Below are positions 10,032-19,681 of a DNA stretch of 64,000 bases, piece by piece (within the stretch, counting starts at the first letter, position 1; each line of letters begins with the position of its first letter). This DNA is from Prochlorococcus marinus XMU1411 (GTDB taxonomy: Bacteria; Cyanobacteriota; Cyanobacteriia; PCC-6307; Cyanobiaceae), in assembly GCF_017696075.1 (NCBI RefSeq), contig NZ_JAAORI010000006.1, forward strand, positions 124,001-188,000. Direction: 5' to 3'. The notes under the pieces are model-generated. The model saw only the letters and a list, made by a program, of their open reading frames with translations. It made no database searches and was not told the DNA's origin. The translations under genes were made by a program, and so were the position numbers.

Positions 10032-11225
10032 GTGAAAGTTATTGTTCTAGGTGGAGATGGTTTTTGCGGTTGGCCTTGTGCGGTGAATTTAGCAGAGCAA
10101 AATCATGATGTAATTATTGTCGACAATTTAAGTCGTAGAAAAATAGATATTGATCTTGAAGTAGAATCTTTAACTCCTATTTCTTCAATAACTGAAAGAC
10201 TATCTGCATGGGAAGAGATTGGTGGTAAGCCTATGAAATTTCTTAACATGGATATCTCTAAACAATACCAAAAATTATTAAATTTACTTATTGAAGAAAA
10301 ACCTGATTCAGTTATCCATTTTGCTGAACAAAGAGCAGCTCCTTACTCTATGAAATCAAGTTTTACCAAACGATATACAGTAGATAATAACGTTAATGGT
10401 ACACATAACCTTCTTGCTGCAATCGTAGAAAGTAATTTAGATATTCATGTAGTTCATTTGGGAACAATGGGAGTTTACGGTTATGGATCCCATAGAGGTG
10501 CAACAATTCCAGAAGGATATCTAAAAGTTGAAGTTCCACAACCAGATGGAAGTCGTTTTGAAGAAGAAATATTACACCCTGCAAGCCCAGGTAGCGTTTA
10601 CCATATGACAAAAACTTTAGATCAATTATTATTTCTCTACTACAACAAAAATGATCTTGTGAGAATCACTGATCTACATCAAGGCATTGTTTGGGGAACA
10701 AATACAGAAGCGACTTTAAAAGACCCTAGATTGACAAATAGATTTGACTATGATGGAGATTATGGAACTGTTCTAAATAGATTTCTAATGCAAGCTGCCA
10801 TTGGATATCCATTAAGTGTTCATGGGACAGGAGGGCAAACTAGAGCATTTATACATATAAAAGACTCTGTAAAGTGTGTACAACTTGCTCTTGAAAATCC
10901 TCCAAAACCTGGTGAGAGAGTCAAAATCTTTAATCAAATGACTGAAAGTCATCAAGTTGGAGAACTGGCTAAGAAAGTTGCTTCTCTAACAGGAGCCGAT
11001 ATCAATTATTTACCAAATCCAAGAAATGAAGCAGTAGAAAATGATCTAATTGTTGATAATAAATGCTTTATAGAATTAGGTTTAAACCCAACGACTCTTG
11101 ATAATGGCTTATTAGAAGAAGTTGTTGAAGTTGCTAAAAAATACTCCAATAGATGTGATCTTAAGCGCATACCTTGTGTTTCTTCTTGGACTAAAAAACA
11201 AGCTGAGGCCATAAAGACTAATTAA
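10032..11225 (+). CDS. sqdB: UDP-sulfoquinovose synthase
   Basis: Converts UDP-glucose and sulfite to UDP-sulfoquinovose, the head-group donor for the thylakoid sulfolipid SQDG. 397 residues, the family's usual size. The NAD-binding motif is the SQD1-type GGDGFCGWPCA (7-17). Catalytic Thr145, Tyr190 and Lys194 are present in HLGTMGVYG and SVYHMTK. The GTG start is backed by GGAG 6 bases upstream. sqdX follows after 27 bases, forming a sulfolipid operon. Prochlorococcus is known to favour sulfolipid over phospholipid in phosphate-poor water. Confidence 0.97.
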   Translation: MKVIVLGGDGFCGWPCAVNLAEQNHDVIIVDNLSRRKIDIDLEVESLTPISSITERLSAWEEIGGKPMKFLNMDISKQYQKLLNLLIEEKPDSVIHFAEQRAAPYSMKSSFTKRYTVDNNVNGTHNLLAAIVESNLDIHVVHLGTMGVYGYGSHRGATIPEGYLKVEVPQPDGSRFEEEILHPASPGSVYHMTKTLDQLLFLYYNKNDLVRITDLHQGIVWGTNTEATLKDPRLTNRFDYDGDYGTVLNRFLMQAAIGYPLSVHGTGGQTRAFIHIKDSVKCVQLALENPPKPGERVKIFNQMTESHQVGELAKKVASLTGADINYLPNPRNEAVENDLIVDNKCFIELGLNPTTLDNGLLEEVVEVAKKYSNRCDLKRIPCVSSWTKKQAEAIKTN

Positions 11226-11252
11226 AATTTCTGAAATAATTATCTTAAGAAA

Positions 11253-12386
11253 GTGAAAATTGCATTGTTTACTGAAACTTTTTTACCTAAAGTTGACGGC
11301 ATAGTCACAAGGCTGACTAAAACGATTGAATTTTTAATAAAGAATGGTGACGAAGTTATAATTTTTTGTCCAGAAGGCTGTCCAGAATCATATATGGGAG
11401 CAACTGTTGTTGGAGTTGCCGCAATGCCATTACCTTTATACCCAGAGTTGAAGCTTGGTTTACCAGGTCCTGCAGTATCAGATAAGTTAGAAAAATTTAA
11501 CCCAGATTTGATACATGTTGTTAATCCAGCTGTACTTGGCTTAGGTGGTATATGGCTGGCGAAAACTAATAATATTCCTCTAATTGCCAGCTACCATACT
11601 CATCTTCCAAAATATCTAGAACATTACGGTATGGGCATGTTAGAGCCACTTTTGTGGGAATTACTTAAAGCAGCTCATAATCAAGCCTTGTTAAATTTAT
11701 GTACGTCCACGGCTATGGTCAATGAGTTAAAAGAGAAAGGTATTCAAAGGACTGCTCTATGGCAAAGAGGAGTAGATACTTACAGTTTCAGACCAGAATT
11801 GAGAAGTGAGAAAATGAGAGAAAAACTATTTGGAAAATATCAAGACGCTAATTATTTATTAATTTATGTAGGAAGATTATCAGCAGAAAAACAAATTGAA
11901 AGGATTAAACCAGTCTTAAAAAGTATCCCTAATGCTTGCCTAGCACTTGTGGGTGACGGACCGTATAGAAACCAGCTTGAAAAAATCTTCGAAAATACAA
12001 AGACTAATTTCATAGGATATTTATCTGGCGATGAACTTGCTAGCGCCTATGCCTCTGGGGATATATTCTTATTTCCATCTAGTACAGAAACACTTGGGTT
12101 AGTTTTACTAGAAGCAATGGCAGCAGGATGTCCAGTTATCGGAGCCAACAAGGGGGGGATTCCAGATATTATTAGCGATGGGATTAATGGTTGTTTATAT
12201 GATCCTGATGAAAAAGATAATGGGGAACAGAGTTTGATTGCAGCGACAAAAAAAATTCTAGATAATGAAGATAAAAGAGAAATTATGAGGAAAGAGGCAC
12301 GAAACGAAGCAGAAAAATGGGATTGGAATCAAGCAACGCTTCAACTGCAAAATTATTATGCAGATACTCTAAAAAAAATAGATTAA
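11253..12386 (+). CDS. sqdX: Sulfoquinovosyltransferase (SQDG synthase), GT4 family
   Basis: Transfers sulfoquinovose from UDP-sulfoquinovose to diacylglycerol, the last step of SQDG synthesis. 377 residues of GT-B fold. The N-terminal half starts with MKIALFTETFLPKVDGIVTR, typical of GT4 enzymes. The donor-binding half holds LIYVGRLSAEKQIE and the E-x7-E region STETLGLVLLEAMAAG. The start is GTG. Placement directly after sqdB makes the SqdX assignment strong over other GT4 enzymes. Confidence 0.95.
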   Translation: MKIALFTETFLPKVDGIVTRLTKTIEFLIKNGDEVIIFCPEGCPESYMGATVVGVAAMPLPLYPELKLGLPGPAVSDKLEKFNPDLIHVVNPAVLGLGGIWLAKTNNIPLIASYHTHLPKYLEHYGMGMLEPLLWELLKAAHNQALLNLCTSTAMVNELKEKGIQRTALWQRGVDTYSFRPELRSEKMREKLFGKYQDANYLLIYVGRLSAEKQIERIKPVLKSIPNACLALVGDGPYRNQLEKIFENTKTNFIGYLSGDELASAYASGDIFLFPSSTETLGLVLLEAMAAGCPVIGANKGGIPDIISDGINGCLYDPDEKDNGEQSLIAATKKILDNEDKREIMRKEARNEAEKWDWNQATLQLQNYYADTLKKID

Positions 12387-12398
12387 ACTTAATCTTAA

Positions 12399-12647
12399 TT
12401 ATGCTACATGTGGAGGCGTAGGACTGTTATAAGAACTTAAAGGAAGAATTAGAGTAGCGATATTTTGATTCTTTTCAGGCCTTTTTTTCTTTGAAAATTT
12501 TTTACCAAAGGGCACTCTTATTACATTGGTTCCCTCAATGGAACAAATGTTTGAGTGATCTCCTGAAAAATTATTGACAAAATTTGGTAAGTCGACATTT
12601 TTAACTGGCAGGTGCTTAACATTACCAGATTTAAAATCTTTGGTCAT
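12399..12647 (-). CDS. Small hypothetical protein
   Basis: 82 residues, ATG start, no family recognised. The product is basic in the middle (FGKKFSKKKRPEKNQN) and has no membrane segment or signal. It ends 13 bases from the stop of sqdX, facing it, and lies 129 bases from the end of gcvP on the same strand. Length and the absence of a rival frame make a real gene likely but not certain. Together with the flanks it accounts for the otherwise empty 390 bases between sqdX and gcvP. Confidence 0.55.
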   Translation of the reverse strand: MTKDFKSGNVKHLPVKNVDLPNFVNNFSGDHSNICSIEGTNVIRVPFGKKFSKKKRPEKNQNIATLILPLSSYNSPTPPHVA

Positions 12648-12761
12648 AGCTTCAAATACCCCAAAAAATTTGATGCTCGAATATTGTAATAAAAAAATTT
12701 AAAAAAATTCTATAAGAAAATATTAAATTTTTATTCTCACTGATAATAACTAAGGAAATAT

Positions 12762-12777
12762 AAGGACGCTAGTCCTT
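12762..12777 (-). terminator. Candidate terminator at the end of the gcvP operon
   Basis: AAGGAC (12762-12767) and GTCCTT (12772-12777) form a perfect 6-bp inverted repeat around GCTA; the arm nearest gcvP overlaps its stop codon. No strong U tract follows on the minus strand, so function as an intrinsic terminator is only possible. Confidence 0.45.
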
Positions 12778-15686
12778 TAAGCACATTTTTTTTCTTCGAA
12801 AGTCTCTCCTTGATTTACATTGCAAGTACAAATTAAATTGCGATCGCCATATGCATTATTGATCCTAGAAACTGAAGACCAAAACTTAATAGATGTTGGA
12901 GTTTTATAAGGAAAAGAAGCTTTTTCTTTTGAATAAGGATAATGCCAATTATCAGCAATTAACTCTTTCAGTGTGTGGGGAGCGTTACTTATTACATTAT
13001 TATTCTTTAATTCACTATTTTTTTCTATTTCGCTGATTTCTTCTCCAATCAATAGCATAGCCTCGCAAAATCTATCCAATTCAACCAAACTTTCACTTTC
13101 AGTAGGCTCTATCATTATGGTCTCTGGAACAGGCCAACTTATAGTTGGGGCATGAAAACTATAATCTATTAATCGTTTAGCTAAATCATTTACACTCAAA
13201 CCAGTTTTGGATTTTAAATCTCTAAAATCTAAAATACATTCATGTGCGACAAAATTATTTTTTCCTTTATAAAGAATCTTGAATTTATGTTTTAAAGAAT
13301 ACGCAATATAATTTGCAGATAAAATTGCATGAGCAGTTGCTTTCCTTAAACCACTAAGACCAACCATTTTTATATACATCCAACTTATTGGAAGAATACT
13401 TGCACTCCCATGCTTAGCAGAAGATACGTAATTAGAACAATTAGATAAATTATTATCCATTAAAGAATGAGTAGGAAGAAATGGGCTTAAAGTTTCTGAT
13501 GCAGCAACTGGACCTACTCCTGGACCACCACCTCCATGTGGAATGCAGAATGTTTTATGTAAATTCAAATGACAAACATCAACACCATAATCCCCCGGTT
13601 TACATAATCCAACCTGAGCGTTCAAATTTGCTCCATCTAAATAGACAAATCCTCCTACAGAGTGAATTAAATCACATATCTTTCTGATTTGTAATTCAAA
13701 AACTCCATGAGTAGAGGGATAAGTCAACATAAGAGCCCCTATTTGGTTATCAAATTTCTTGACCTTGATCGACAAATCTTGAAAATCAATATTTCCTTCG
13801 TCATCACATTCAACACTTAACACATCAAAACCTGCCATAACTGCACTAGCAGGATTTGTTCCATGAGCACTTTTAGGAATTAAACATTTTTTTCTTAATA
13901 GTTCACCTTTTGATTCAAAATACGAATTTATTGCCAATAAACCTGCAAACTCTCCTTGAGAGCCTGCATTTGGTTGAAAAGAAACTGATTTCAAACCAAC
14001 AATATCACTTATCCATTTTTCTAGGTCAGATATGATTTTTGAATAGCCTTTAGTTTGATCTGGTGGGGAAAAAGGATGAATTGAAGATAAATTAGCCCAA
14101 GAGACTGGATTTAATTCTGCTACAGAATTTAACTTCATGGTACAGCTTCCCAATGGCATCATCCCATCTACCAAAGAAAAATCTTTTTCTGCAAGTCGGA
14201 ATATATATCTCATTAATTCAGTTTCACTTTGGTAATTTGTGAATATATCTTGCTGCATCCATGCACTGGATCTCAAGGCTAAACTTTCAAGATGAAATAC
14301 TTTATCAAATTTTATATGCTCTAAATCTTCTTCTTTTTCTATAAGGTTTGCTATGAAAGTCAAAATATCTTTGATTTCTTTTTCATTACTAAGTTCATCT
14401 AAAGAGATCCCAAAGCCAGTTGACTTTTCAATAGTTGATCCCAACGGCAAAATTCTTAAGTTATAGCCATTTTTTAAAGCTTCATTATGGATCTTCTGGG
14501 AGTGCTCAGAATAAACATCAACACTATCAAATCTAATCCCATCAGGGATGTCAAAACCTAAAGCAGCTAAACTTGATTCTAAATTTATTCTCAACTCCAC
14601 TAATCTCTTAGCAATTTGGGTTAATCCAGAGGGTCCATGATAAATAGCATAAAAAGAAGAAATTATGGCTAGCAAAGATTGAGCAGTACAAATATTACTA
14701 GTGGCCTTTTCCCTTCTAATATGTTGCTCTCTTGTTTGCAATGCTAGTCTTAGAGACTTTTCTCCATTTTTAGATAGAGTTTGCCCAACAATTCTTCCTG
14801 GTATCAGCCTTTTATATTTTTCGCTACAAGCAAAATATGCTGCATGGGGGCCACCAAAACCCATTGGAACACCAAATCTTTGCATACTACCCACTGCTAC
14901 ATCAACACCAAATTCAGAAATTGGTTTAATCAAAACTTGTGCTAGTGGATCAATACATGCCGTAACAATAATTTCTGATCTATGTGCTTGGGATATTAAG
15001 AATGTGGGGTCATATAATTCCCCATTTTTACCAGGTAATTGCAACAACATTCCAAAAACATCATTATGGTGAGGAAGGTTTCTTTGAGTAAAGCGTTTTA
15101 AGGATATTCCCAAAGGTTTTGCTCTGGTTTGCAGAACATTAAAAGTATGATCAAAAACATTTGATTCCACTAAGTACACTTTTGAAGATTTATTTTTTCT
15201 TGCGGAAAAACTCATCGCCATAGCTTCTGCAGCAGCAGTACCCTCATCTAACAAAGATGCATTGGCGACAGGGAATCCTGTTAGTTCACAAACAATAGTC
15301 TGAAAATTAAATAGAGCTTCTAATCTTCCTTGTGCAATTTCTGCTTGATATGGAGTATAAGACGTGTACCACCTTGGATTTTCAAGAACATGTCTTTGGA
15401 TTACTTTAGGCATGTGATTGTCATAATAACCAAGGCCTATTAGTGATCTCATTTTAGTATTTGTATTCGCAATCTCTTCTAATTCATTTAAAGCCTCAAT
15501 TTCTGAACAACCTTGAGGTAATATTTCTGAAGATTTATCTTTAAGCTGAATATCTTCAGGAATAACTTGATTTATAAATTGATCAATATTATTAAAACCA
15601 AGCTTTTTCAGCATAATTGTTTCATCATTATCTCCCAACCCAAGATGCCTATCTATAAACAAATCAGACCCAAATTTAGATGTCAT
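12777..15686 (-). CDS. gcvP: Glycine dehydrogenase (decarboxylating), P protein
   Basis: PLP enzyme of the glycine cleavage system: decarboxylates glycine and passes the aminomethyl group to lipoyl-GcvH. In cyanobacteria it serves photorespiratory glycine disposal. 969 residues, the full-length fused form (both halves in one chain). The PLP lysine is Lys711 in HLNLHKTF, followed by the glycine-rich loop IPHGGGGPGVGP. The N terminus FIDRHLGLGDND is typical. It lies 45 bases downstream of gcvH, and the T protein gene is 18 kb away at 33.6 kb. Confidence 0.97.
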   Translation of the reverse strand: MTSKFGSDLFIDRHLGLGDNDETIMLKKLGFNNIDQFINQVIPEDIQLKDKSSEILPQGCSEIEALNELEEIANTNTKMRSLIGLGYYDNHMPKVIQRHVLENPRWYTSYTPYQAEIAQGRLEALFNFQTIVCELTGFPVANASLLDEGTAAAEAMAMSFSARKNKSSKVYLVESNVFDHTFNVLQTRAKPLGISLKRFTQRNLPHHNDVFGMLLQLPGKNGELYDPTFLISQAHRSEIIVTACIDPLAQVLIKPISEFGVDVAVGSMQRFGVPMGFGGPHAAYFACSEKYKRLIPGRIVGQTLSKNGEKSLRLALQTREQHIRREKATSNICTAQSLLAIISSFYAIYHGPSGLTQIAKRLVELRINLESSLAALGFDIPDGIRFDSVDVYSEHSQKIHNEALKNGYNLRILPLGSTIEKSTGFGISLDELSNEKEIKDILTFIANLIEKEEDLEHIKFDKVFHLESLALRSSAWMQQDIFTNYQSETELMRYIFRLAEKDFSLVDGMMPLGSCTMKLNSVAELNPVSWANLSSIHPFSPPDQTKGYSKIISDLEKWISDIVGLKSVSFQPNAGSQGEFAGLLAINSYFESKGELLRKKCLIPKSAHGTNPASAVMAGFDVLSVECDDEGNIDFQDLSIKVKKFDNQIGALMLTYPSTHGVFELQIRKICDLIHSVGGFVYLDGANLNAQVGLCKPGDYGVDVCHLNLHKTFCIPHGGGGPGVGPVAASETLSPFLPTHSLMDNNLSNCSNYVSSAKHGSASILPISWMYIKMVGLSGLRKATAHAILSANYIAYSLKHKFKILYKGKNNFVAHECILDFRDLKSKTGLSVNDLAKRLIDYSFHAPTISWPVPETIMIEPTESESLVELDRFCEAMLLIGEEISEIEKNSELKNNNVISNAPHTLKELIADNWHYPYSKEKASFPYKTPTSIKFWSSVSRINNAYGDRNLICTCNVNQGETFEEKKCA

Positions 15687-15731
15687 ATTAAAATATTTTT
15701 CTTTAAAATAGCTCTTTTTAAAAAGTTTGCC

Positions 15732-16121
15732 TTATTTTGGTACAACCTTTGATTGATATTCCTCAGAAGTCATCAAATCAGCAATTAATGGTTTTGAATC
15801 TGGTTTCAAAATGACTAACCAACCGTCTCCAATCGGATCATTCTGTAAAAGCTCAGGGTTCTCAATAACACTCTCATTTACAGATACTATTTCCCCTGAA
15901 AAAGGCAGATAGACTTCCTCAACGGCCTTAACTGATTCTATTGTTCCAAAAGTCTCGCCTTTCTCTAAAGTCGCTCCTTGATCAGCTAATTCAACAAAAA
16001 CAATATCTCCTAATTGATCTATAGCGAATTCACTAACTCCAATTTTTAATAATCCATTTTCTTCGAAAACATATTCATGAGTATCAGCATATTTGAGGTT
16101 GTCTGGAAACTTGTAAGACAT
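15732..16121 (-). CDS. gcvH: Glycine cleavage system H protein
   Basis: Lipoyl carrier that shuttles the aminomethyl group between P, T and L proteins. 129 residues. The lipoylated lysine is Lys65 in GTIESVKAVEEVY, and the C-terminal GDGWLVILKP motif is present. It begins 2 bases after the stop of the upstream PLP enzyme and precedes gcvP, so the three are very likely one transcript. Confidence 0.97.
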   Translation of the reverse strand: MSYKFPDNLKYADTHEYVFEENGLLKIGVSEFAIDQLGDIVFVELADQGATLEKGETFGTIESVKAVEEVYLPFSGEIVSVNESVIENPELLQNDPIGDGWLVILKPDSKPLIADLMTSEEYQSKVVPK

Positions 16122-16123
16122 GA

Positions 16124-17416
16124 TTAAGTAGATAAAGGAAGTAGAGAATCCTTTGAAATTAATTTTTCCTCTAATAATTCTGATAATAATCGAATTAATG
16201 CAATTTTGATGTGAGCTATGTGAGAACCACCTTGAACAAAAATATTGTAAGGATCTCTTAGAGGAGCATCAGCAGAAAATTCACTTGTACTACCTTCAAT
16301 AAATGTACCTCCTGCCATTAATAATTTTGAATCATATCCATCCATTGATGATGGAACAACATTCAGAAAAGAATCTACTGGTGAAGAATTTTGAAAAGAT
16401 TGACATACTTTTTGTACCAAATCAGGATTATTCAATCTTACTGCCTGAATAAGATCAGATCTATAAGTTGCTGGCTCTGGTAAAACCTTAAATCCCAAAT
16501 TTTTAAAGACTGCTGCAACCATATCAGCACCTTTTAGTGATTCATGAACAATTTGTGGTGCTAAAAACAAACCCTGCAAAATTAATCTTCCTAGTCCAAA
16601 ATTTATTCCTGCAGAAGAACCAATACCTGGTGAAGTTAATCTTGAACATGCCATCTCAACCAACTCTGCATCTCCTGCAACGTACCCACCAGTAGGAACG
16701 ATTGTTCCTCCCAAATTTTTAATCAATGATCCAGCAATTATATTTGCCCCTTTAGAAATTGGTTCACTATCTTCAACAAGCTCCCCATAACAGTTATCAA
16801 CAAAACATATACAGCTAGGATCAAGAGAATGAATTAAACTACAAATTTTCTCTATCTGATGATTCGTCAGAGACTTTCTCCAACTATATCCACAACTTTT
16901 TTGTATGAATACTAATTTACATGAATTTTCTTTAAAAGAATGAACAATTTTTTCTTCAAAAGAATCAAAATTCTCGCATATATTTATTTGCTTATATGCA
17001 ATCTCAAAATCTTTAAGTGACCCTTTATTTCCTCCCCTTATTCCTATGACTTCTTCTAAAGTGTCATATGGTTGTCCTGTAAGAGATAACATTACATCTC
17101 CAGGTCTAAGAATTCCAAATAAGACAGAACTTATTGCATGTGTTCCACTTACAAATTGCATCCTCACAGCTGCCTTTTCAGCAAGAAACAATCTTGCAAA
17201 AACCGCATCAATTTTTTCTCTAGATATATCATCATGACCACTACCTGAAGATTGATTGAAATGACTAGACGAAACTTTTTCTTCCTTAAAAATTGTCAAA
17301 ATATTTTCTAATTTCTGGGAAACCTGAATGGACCTTTCTTGGAAAACTTTACTTAAACTATCTTCGACAGAAAGAACAGCTTTTTCAGCCAGTTTTAAGT
17401 TATTATTTAACATCAT
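16124..17416 (-). CDS. Methionine gamma-lyase-like PLP protein (aluminum-resistance family)
   Basis: Fold-type I PLP enzyme of the PF06838-type family, often annotated as methionine gamma-lyase-like or aluminum resistance protein. 430 residues. The likely PLP lysine is Lys233 in IAGSLIKNLGGT; upstream elements include QFVSGTHAISS (87-97), GQPYDTLEEV (114-123) and the aspartate in CFVDNCYGE (204-212). Substrate is unproven: C-S lyase activity on a sulfur amino acid is the family guess. The first two codons are both ATG. Position between the HTH-like gene and gcvH suggests a role in amino-acid turnover linked to glycine. Confidence 0.85.
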   Translation of the reverse strand: MMLNNNLKLAEKAVLSVEDSLSKVFQERSIQVSQKLENILTIFKEEKVSSSHFNQSSGSGHDDISREKIDAVFARLFLAEKAAVRMQFVSGTHAISSVLFGILRPGDVMLSLTGQPYDTLEEVIGIRGGNKGSLKDFEIAYKQINICENFDSFEEKIVHSFKENSCKLVFIQKSCGYSWRKSLTNHQIEKICSLIHSLDPSCICFVDNCYGELVEDSEPISKGANIIAGSLIKNLGGTIVPTGGYVAGDAELVEMACSRLTSPGIGSSAGINFGLGRLILQGLFLAPQIVHESLKGADMVAAVFKNLGFKVLPEPATYRSDLIQAVRLNNPDLVQKVCQSFQNSSPVDSFLNVVPSSMDGYDSKLLMAGGTFIEGSTSEFSADAPLRDPYNIFVQGGSHIAHIKIALIRLLSELLEEKLISKDSLLPLST

Positions 17417-17434
17417 TTATATTGAAAATTCATG

Positions 17435-18133
17435 TTATTTTTCAGAAGCTAAATTTCTTAATTCTGTGAGGAAAGCATTAGGTCCCCTACCCTGAAAATA
17501 AGAAAGTTTTTTTGAAGCCTCATATAAATCAAGAAGTTCTCCATCTAATTCTTCTGCCGTATAATCTCTTATTCCTGCTATTACCTCAGCAAAACGTTCT
17601 CTACGGGTAGATTTATTGACAGCATAGGCTTCCATTACCTTAATTTTACATGATCTCCAAGCCTTATTCTGGCAAAAATGCACTGAAAGAGCATCACTTA
17701 AAGCAGAAGCTTCTTCATCTTCTATATACCAGTCAAAAGATGATGGTAAAGATTTTAATCCTGAAAATATCTCGAATAACTCCCCGGCGGACAATGGATT
17801 ACCAGAATCATTTTTCAAGGGTAATGCAGACTCTTCCAAAGATTTCCATAACTCTGGGTGTTCAGTTTCAAAACGATCCCTGATTTTTTCAATACCTTGA
17901 TCAAGAATCGTATTAACTTGAGCTAAAGCGAGAAAAACTTCAGGACCTGGCGAGGATAACTTCCCATTCCTAAGATTAGAAATTTGCGAATTATGAACTT
18001 TTCCTAAATCAAGAACTTCAGAAAGTAATGGCAAAACTCTGTGAGACCATCCATTTCTTTCATGCCAAAGGTGTATCAAATGAGCCATAGCCCTTCGACC
18101 TCTAGATAATTTATCGCGATATCCGAGACTCAC
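17435..18133 (-). CDS. Conserved protein with HTH-like N-terminal region
   Basis: 232 residues, no enzyme family recognised. Residues about 35-75 (VHNSQISNLRNGKLSSPGPE, then VFLALAQVN) resemble the recognition part of an XRE/Cro-type helix-turn-helix, so DNA binding is plausible. The rest is acidic and helical without membrane segments. It is first in the minus-strand run leading to the methionine gamma-lyase-like gene, gcvH and gcvP, and is divergent from the desaturase gene with only 75 bases between starts. It may regulate one or both of these units; that is inference from position and the weak HTH. Confidence 0.75.
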   Translation of the reverse strand: MSLGYRDKLSRGRRAMAHLIHLWHERNGWSHRVLPLLSEVLDLGKVHNSQISNLRNGKLSSPGPEVFLALAQVNTILDQGIEKIRDRFETEHPELWKSLEESALPLKNDSGNPLSAGELFEIFSGLKSLPSSFDWYIEDEEASALSDALSVHFCQNKAWRSCKIKVMEAYAVNKSTRRERFAEVIAGIRDYTAEELDGELLDLYEASKKLSYFQGRGPNAFLTELRNLASEK

Positions 18134-18208
18134 AGATAATTAAACTTATCAATAGTATAGTATGATAATATTACATATCGGTAATTTTGAAAATAGTATT
18201 TCAATATC
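18134..18208. promoter_or_regulatory. Divergent promoter between HTH-like gene and desaturase
   Basis: A 75-base spacer drives genes both ways. For the plus strand, TATGAT (18161-18166) or GATAAT (18164-18169) can be the -10 box; for the minus strand TATACT is read from 18159 to 18154. The boxes nearly touch around the tandem ATAGTATAGTAT at 18152-18163, so a protein bound there could affect both directions. Confidence 0.45.
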
Positions 18209-19147
18209 ATGAATTCAGTAATTTTCCAAGAAACAGCAAAATTAAAAAAACCTGTTCCAGCTGAAAAAGTTATAGAACTCTCAGAAAAATTACTGGAACC
18301 TTCCAGTCATTCAAAAAGATATCCTCCAAGACTACATAAAACGTGGGGGACAATAGTTTTTATGGTTGCAATTCATATTCTTTCTCTTATAGCTATACAA
18401 CCAAAATTTTGGAGTCTCCCTGCAGTCACTTCATTATTATTTTTTTACTGGGTTACGGCTTGTTTAGGAGTCACTCTTGGATATCACAGATTGTTATCAC
18501 ACAGATCGTTCATTGTTCCAAGATGGTTAGAAAGATTTTTTGCTACCTGTGGAGCTATAAGTTGCCAACATGGACCAATAGATTGGGTAGGTTTGCATAG
18601 GCATCACCACTCTTTTTCAGATACTGAAGTAGATCATCACAATAGTAAAAAGGGGTTTTGGTGGAGTCATATGGGTTGGATGTTTAAAGACGTTGAAGCA
18701 CTAAAAGCTGTTCCAAAACTAAGTGCAGATTTAATCAAGGATCCATACTATAGATTTCTAAATAAATATTTTTTATTCTTACAAATTCCTATTGGACTTT
18801 CTTTGTACGCAATAGGTCAAAAATTAGGAGTTGGAGGTTGGGCTCTAGTCCTTTGGGGAATTCCATTGAGACTTGTGGTTGTTTATCACGTAACTTGGCT
18901 AGTCAACTCCGCGACGCATTGTTGGGGTAAAGCACCATTTGAAAGTGGCGATTCATCGAAAAACAATGCATGGGTTGCTGCATTAACATTTGGAGAAGGT
19001 TGGCATAATAACCATCATGCATTTCCCAATTCGGCAAAACAAGGATTATTTAGAGGTCAGATAGACATAACATGGGAACATATTAAGATTCTTGCGAAAT
19101 TTGGTCTTGCAAAAAAAGTAAAGTTACCCTCTAGGTCTTATTATTAA
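18209..19147 (+). CDS. Acyl-lipid/acyl-CoA-type fatty acid desaturase (delta-9-like)
   Basis: Membrane di-iron desaturase that introduces a double bond into membrane acyl chains. 312 residues. All three histidine boxes are complete: HRLLSH (93-98), HRHHH (130-134) and HNNHH (266-270). Hydrophobic spans at about 48-90 and 185-235 fit the four-helix topology. Box sequences match the DesC/delta-9 group better than delta-12 enzymes, but regiospecificity cannot be read with certainty. rplI begins 20 bases after its stop. Confidence 0.9.
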   Translation: MNSVIFQETAKLKKPVPAEKVIELSEKLLEPSSHSKRYPPRLHKTWGTIVFMVAIHILSLIAIQPKFWSLPAVTSLLFFYWVTACLGVTLGYHRLLSHRSFIVPRWLERFFATCGAISCQHGPIDWVGLHRHHHSFSDTEVDHHNSKKGFWWSHMGWMFKDVEALKAVPKLSADLIKDPYYRFLNKYFLFLQIPIGLSLYAIGQKLGVGGWALVLWGIPLRLVVVYHVTWLVNSATHCWGKAPFESGDSSKNNAWVAALTFGEGWHNNHHAFPNSAKQGLFRGQIDITWEHIKILAKFGLAKKVKLPSRSYY

Positions 19148-19167
19148 CTATATTGTTCAATATTTTC

Positions 19168-19623
19168 ATGGCTAAAAGAATACAAGTCGCATTAACTGAA
19201 TCAATCGCATCACTAGGTAATGAAGGAGATCTAGTTGAAGTAGCACCTGGATATGCAAGAAATTTTCTATTACCTTACGGTAAGGCAATGAATGTAACAC
19301 CAGCAGTCCTTAAACAAATTGAAAGGAAGAAAGAAAAAGAAAAAATCGCTGCTGATAAATTAAAGCAAGAAGCTTTAGATTTCCAAACTGCATTATCTAC
19401 AATAGGTAGGTTCACTATAAAAAAACAGGTTGGAGAAGATGGTGTCCTTTTTGGAACGGTTACCAACGGGGATGTTGCCGAAGCGATAGAAGCGGCAACT
19501 AAAAAAGAAATTGATAGAAGAAACATTACTGTTCCTGATATTCATAATTTAGGTTCCTTTACTGCAAAAATAAAATTACATCCAGAGGTAAATGCAGAAA
19601 TAAATATTGAAGTAACAAGTTAA
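19168..19623 (+). CDS. rplI: 50S ribosomal protein L9
   Basis: Large-subunit protein near the L1 stalk. 151 residues from the ATG at 19168; the frame is open from a TTG at 19153, but [11 protein letters not shown] is the family N terminus, so the ATG is preferred. The rRNA-binding N domain ([20 protein letters not shown]), the long connecting helix ([18 protein letters not shown]) and the C domain are all present. dnaB follows, the same rplI-dnaB order seen in many bacteria. Confidence 0.97.
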   Translation: MAKRIQVALTESIASLGNEGDLVEVAPGYARNFLLPYGKAMNVTPAVLKQIERKKEKEKIAADKLKQEALDFQTALSTIGRFTIKKQVGEDGVLFGTVTNGDVAEAIEAATKKEIDRRNITVPDIHNLGSFTAKIKLHPEVNAEINIEVTS

Positions 19624-19681
19624 TCAATTTGTTGCATTATTTTGAAAAGTAGCCAGAGTATATATCTAAGCAATTAAAGAT

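Noticed and set aside
14701-15072. 123-codon plus-strand frame inside gcvP
   Set aside because: Antisense shadow of a highly conserved gene; no RBS and no protein-like character.
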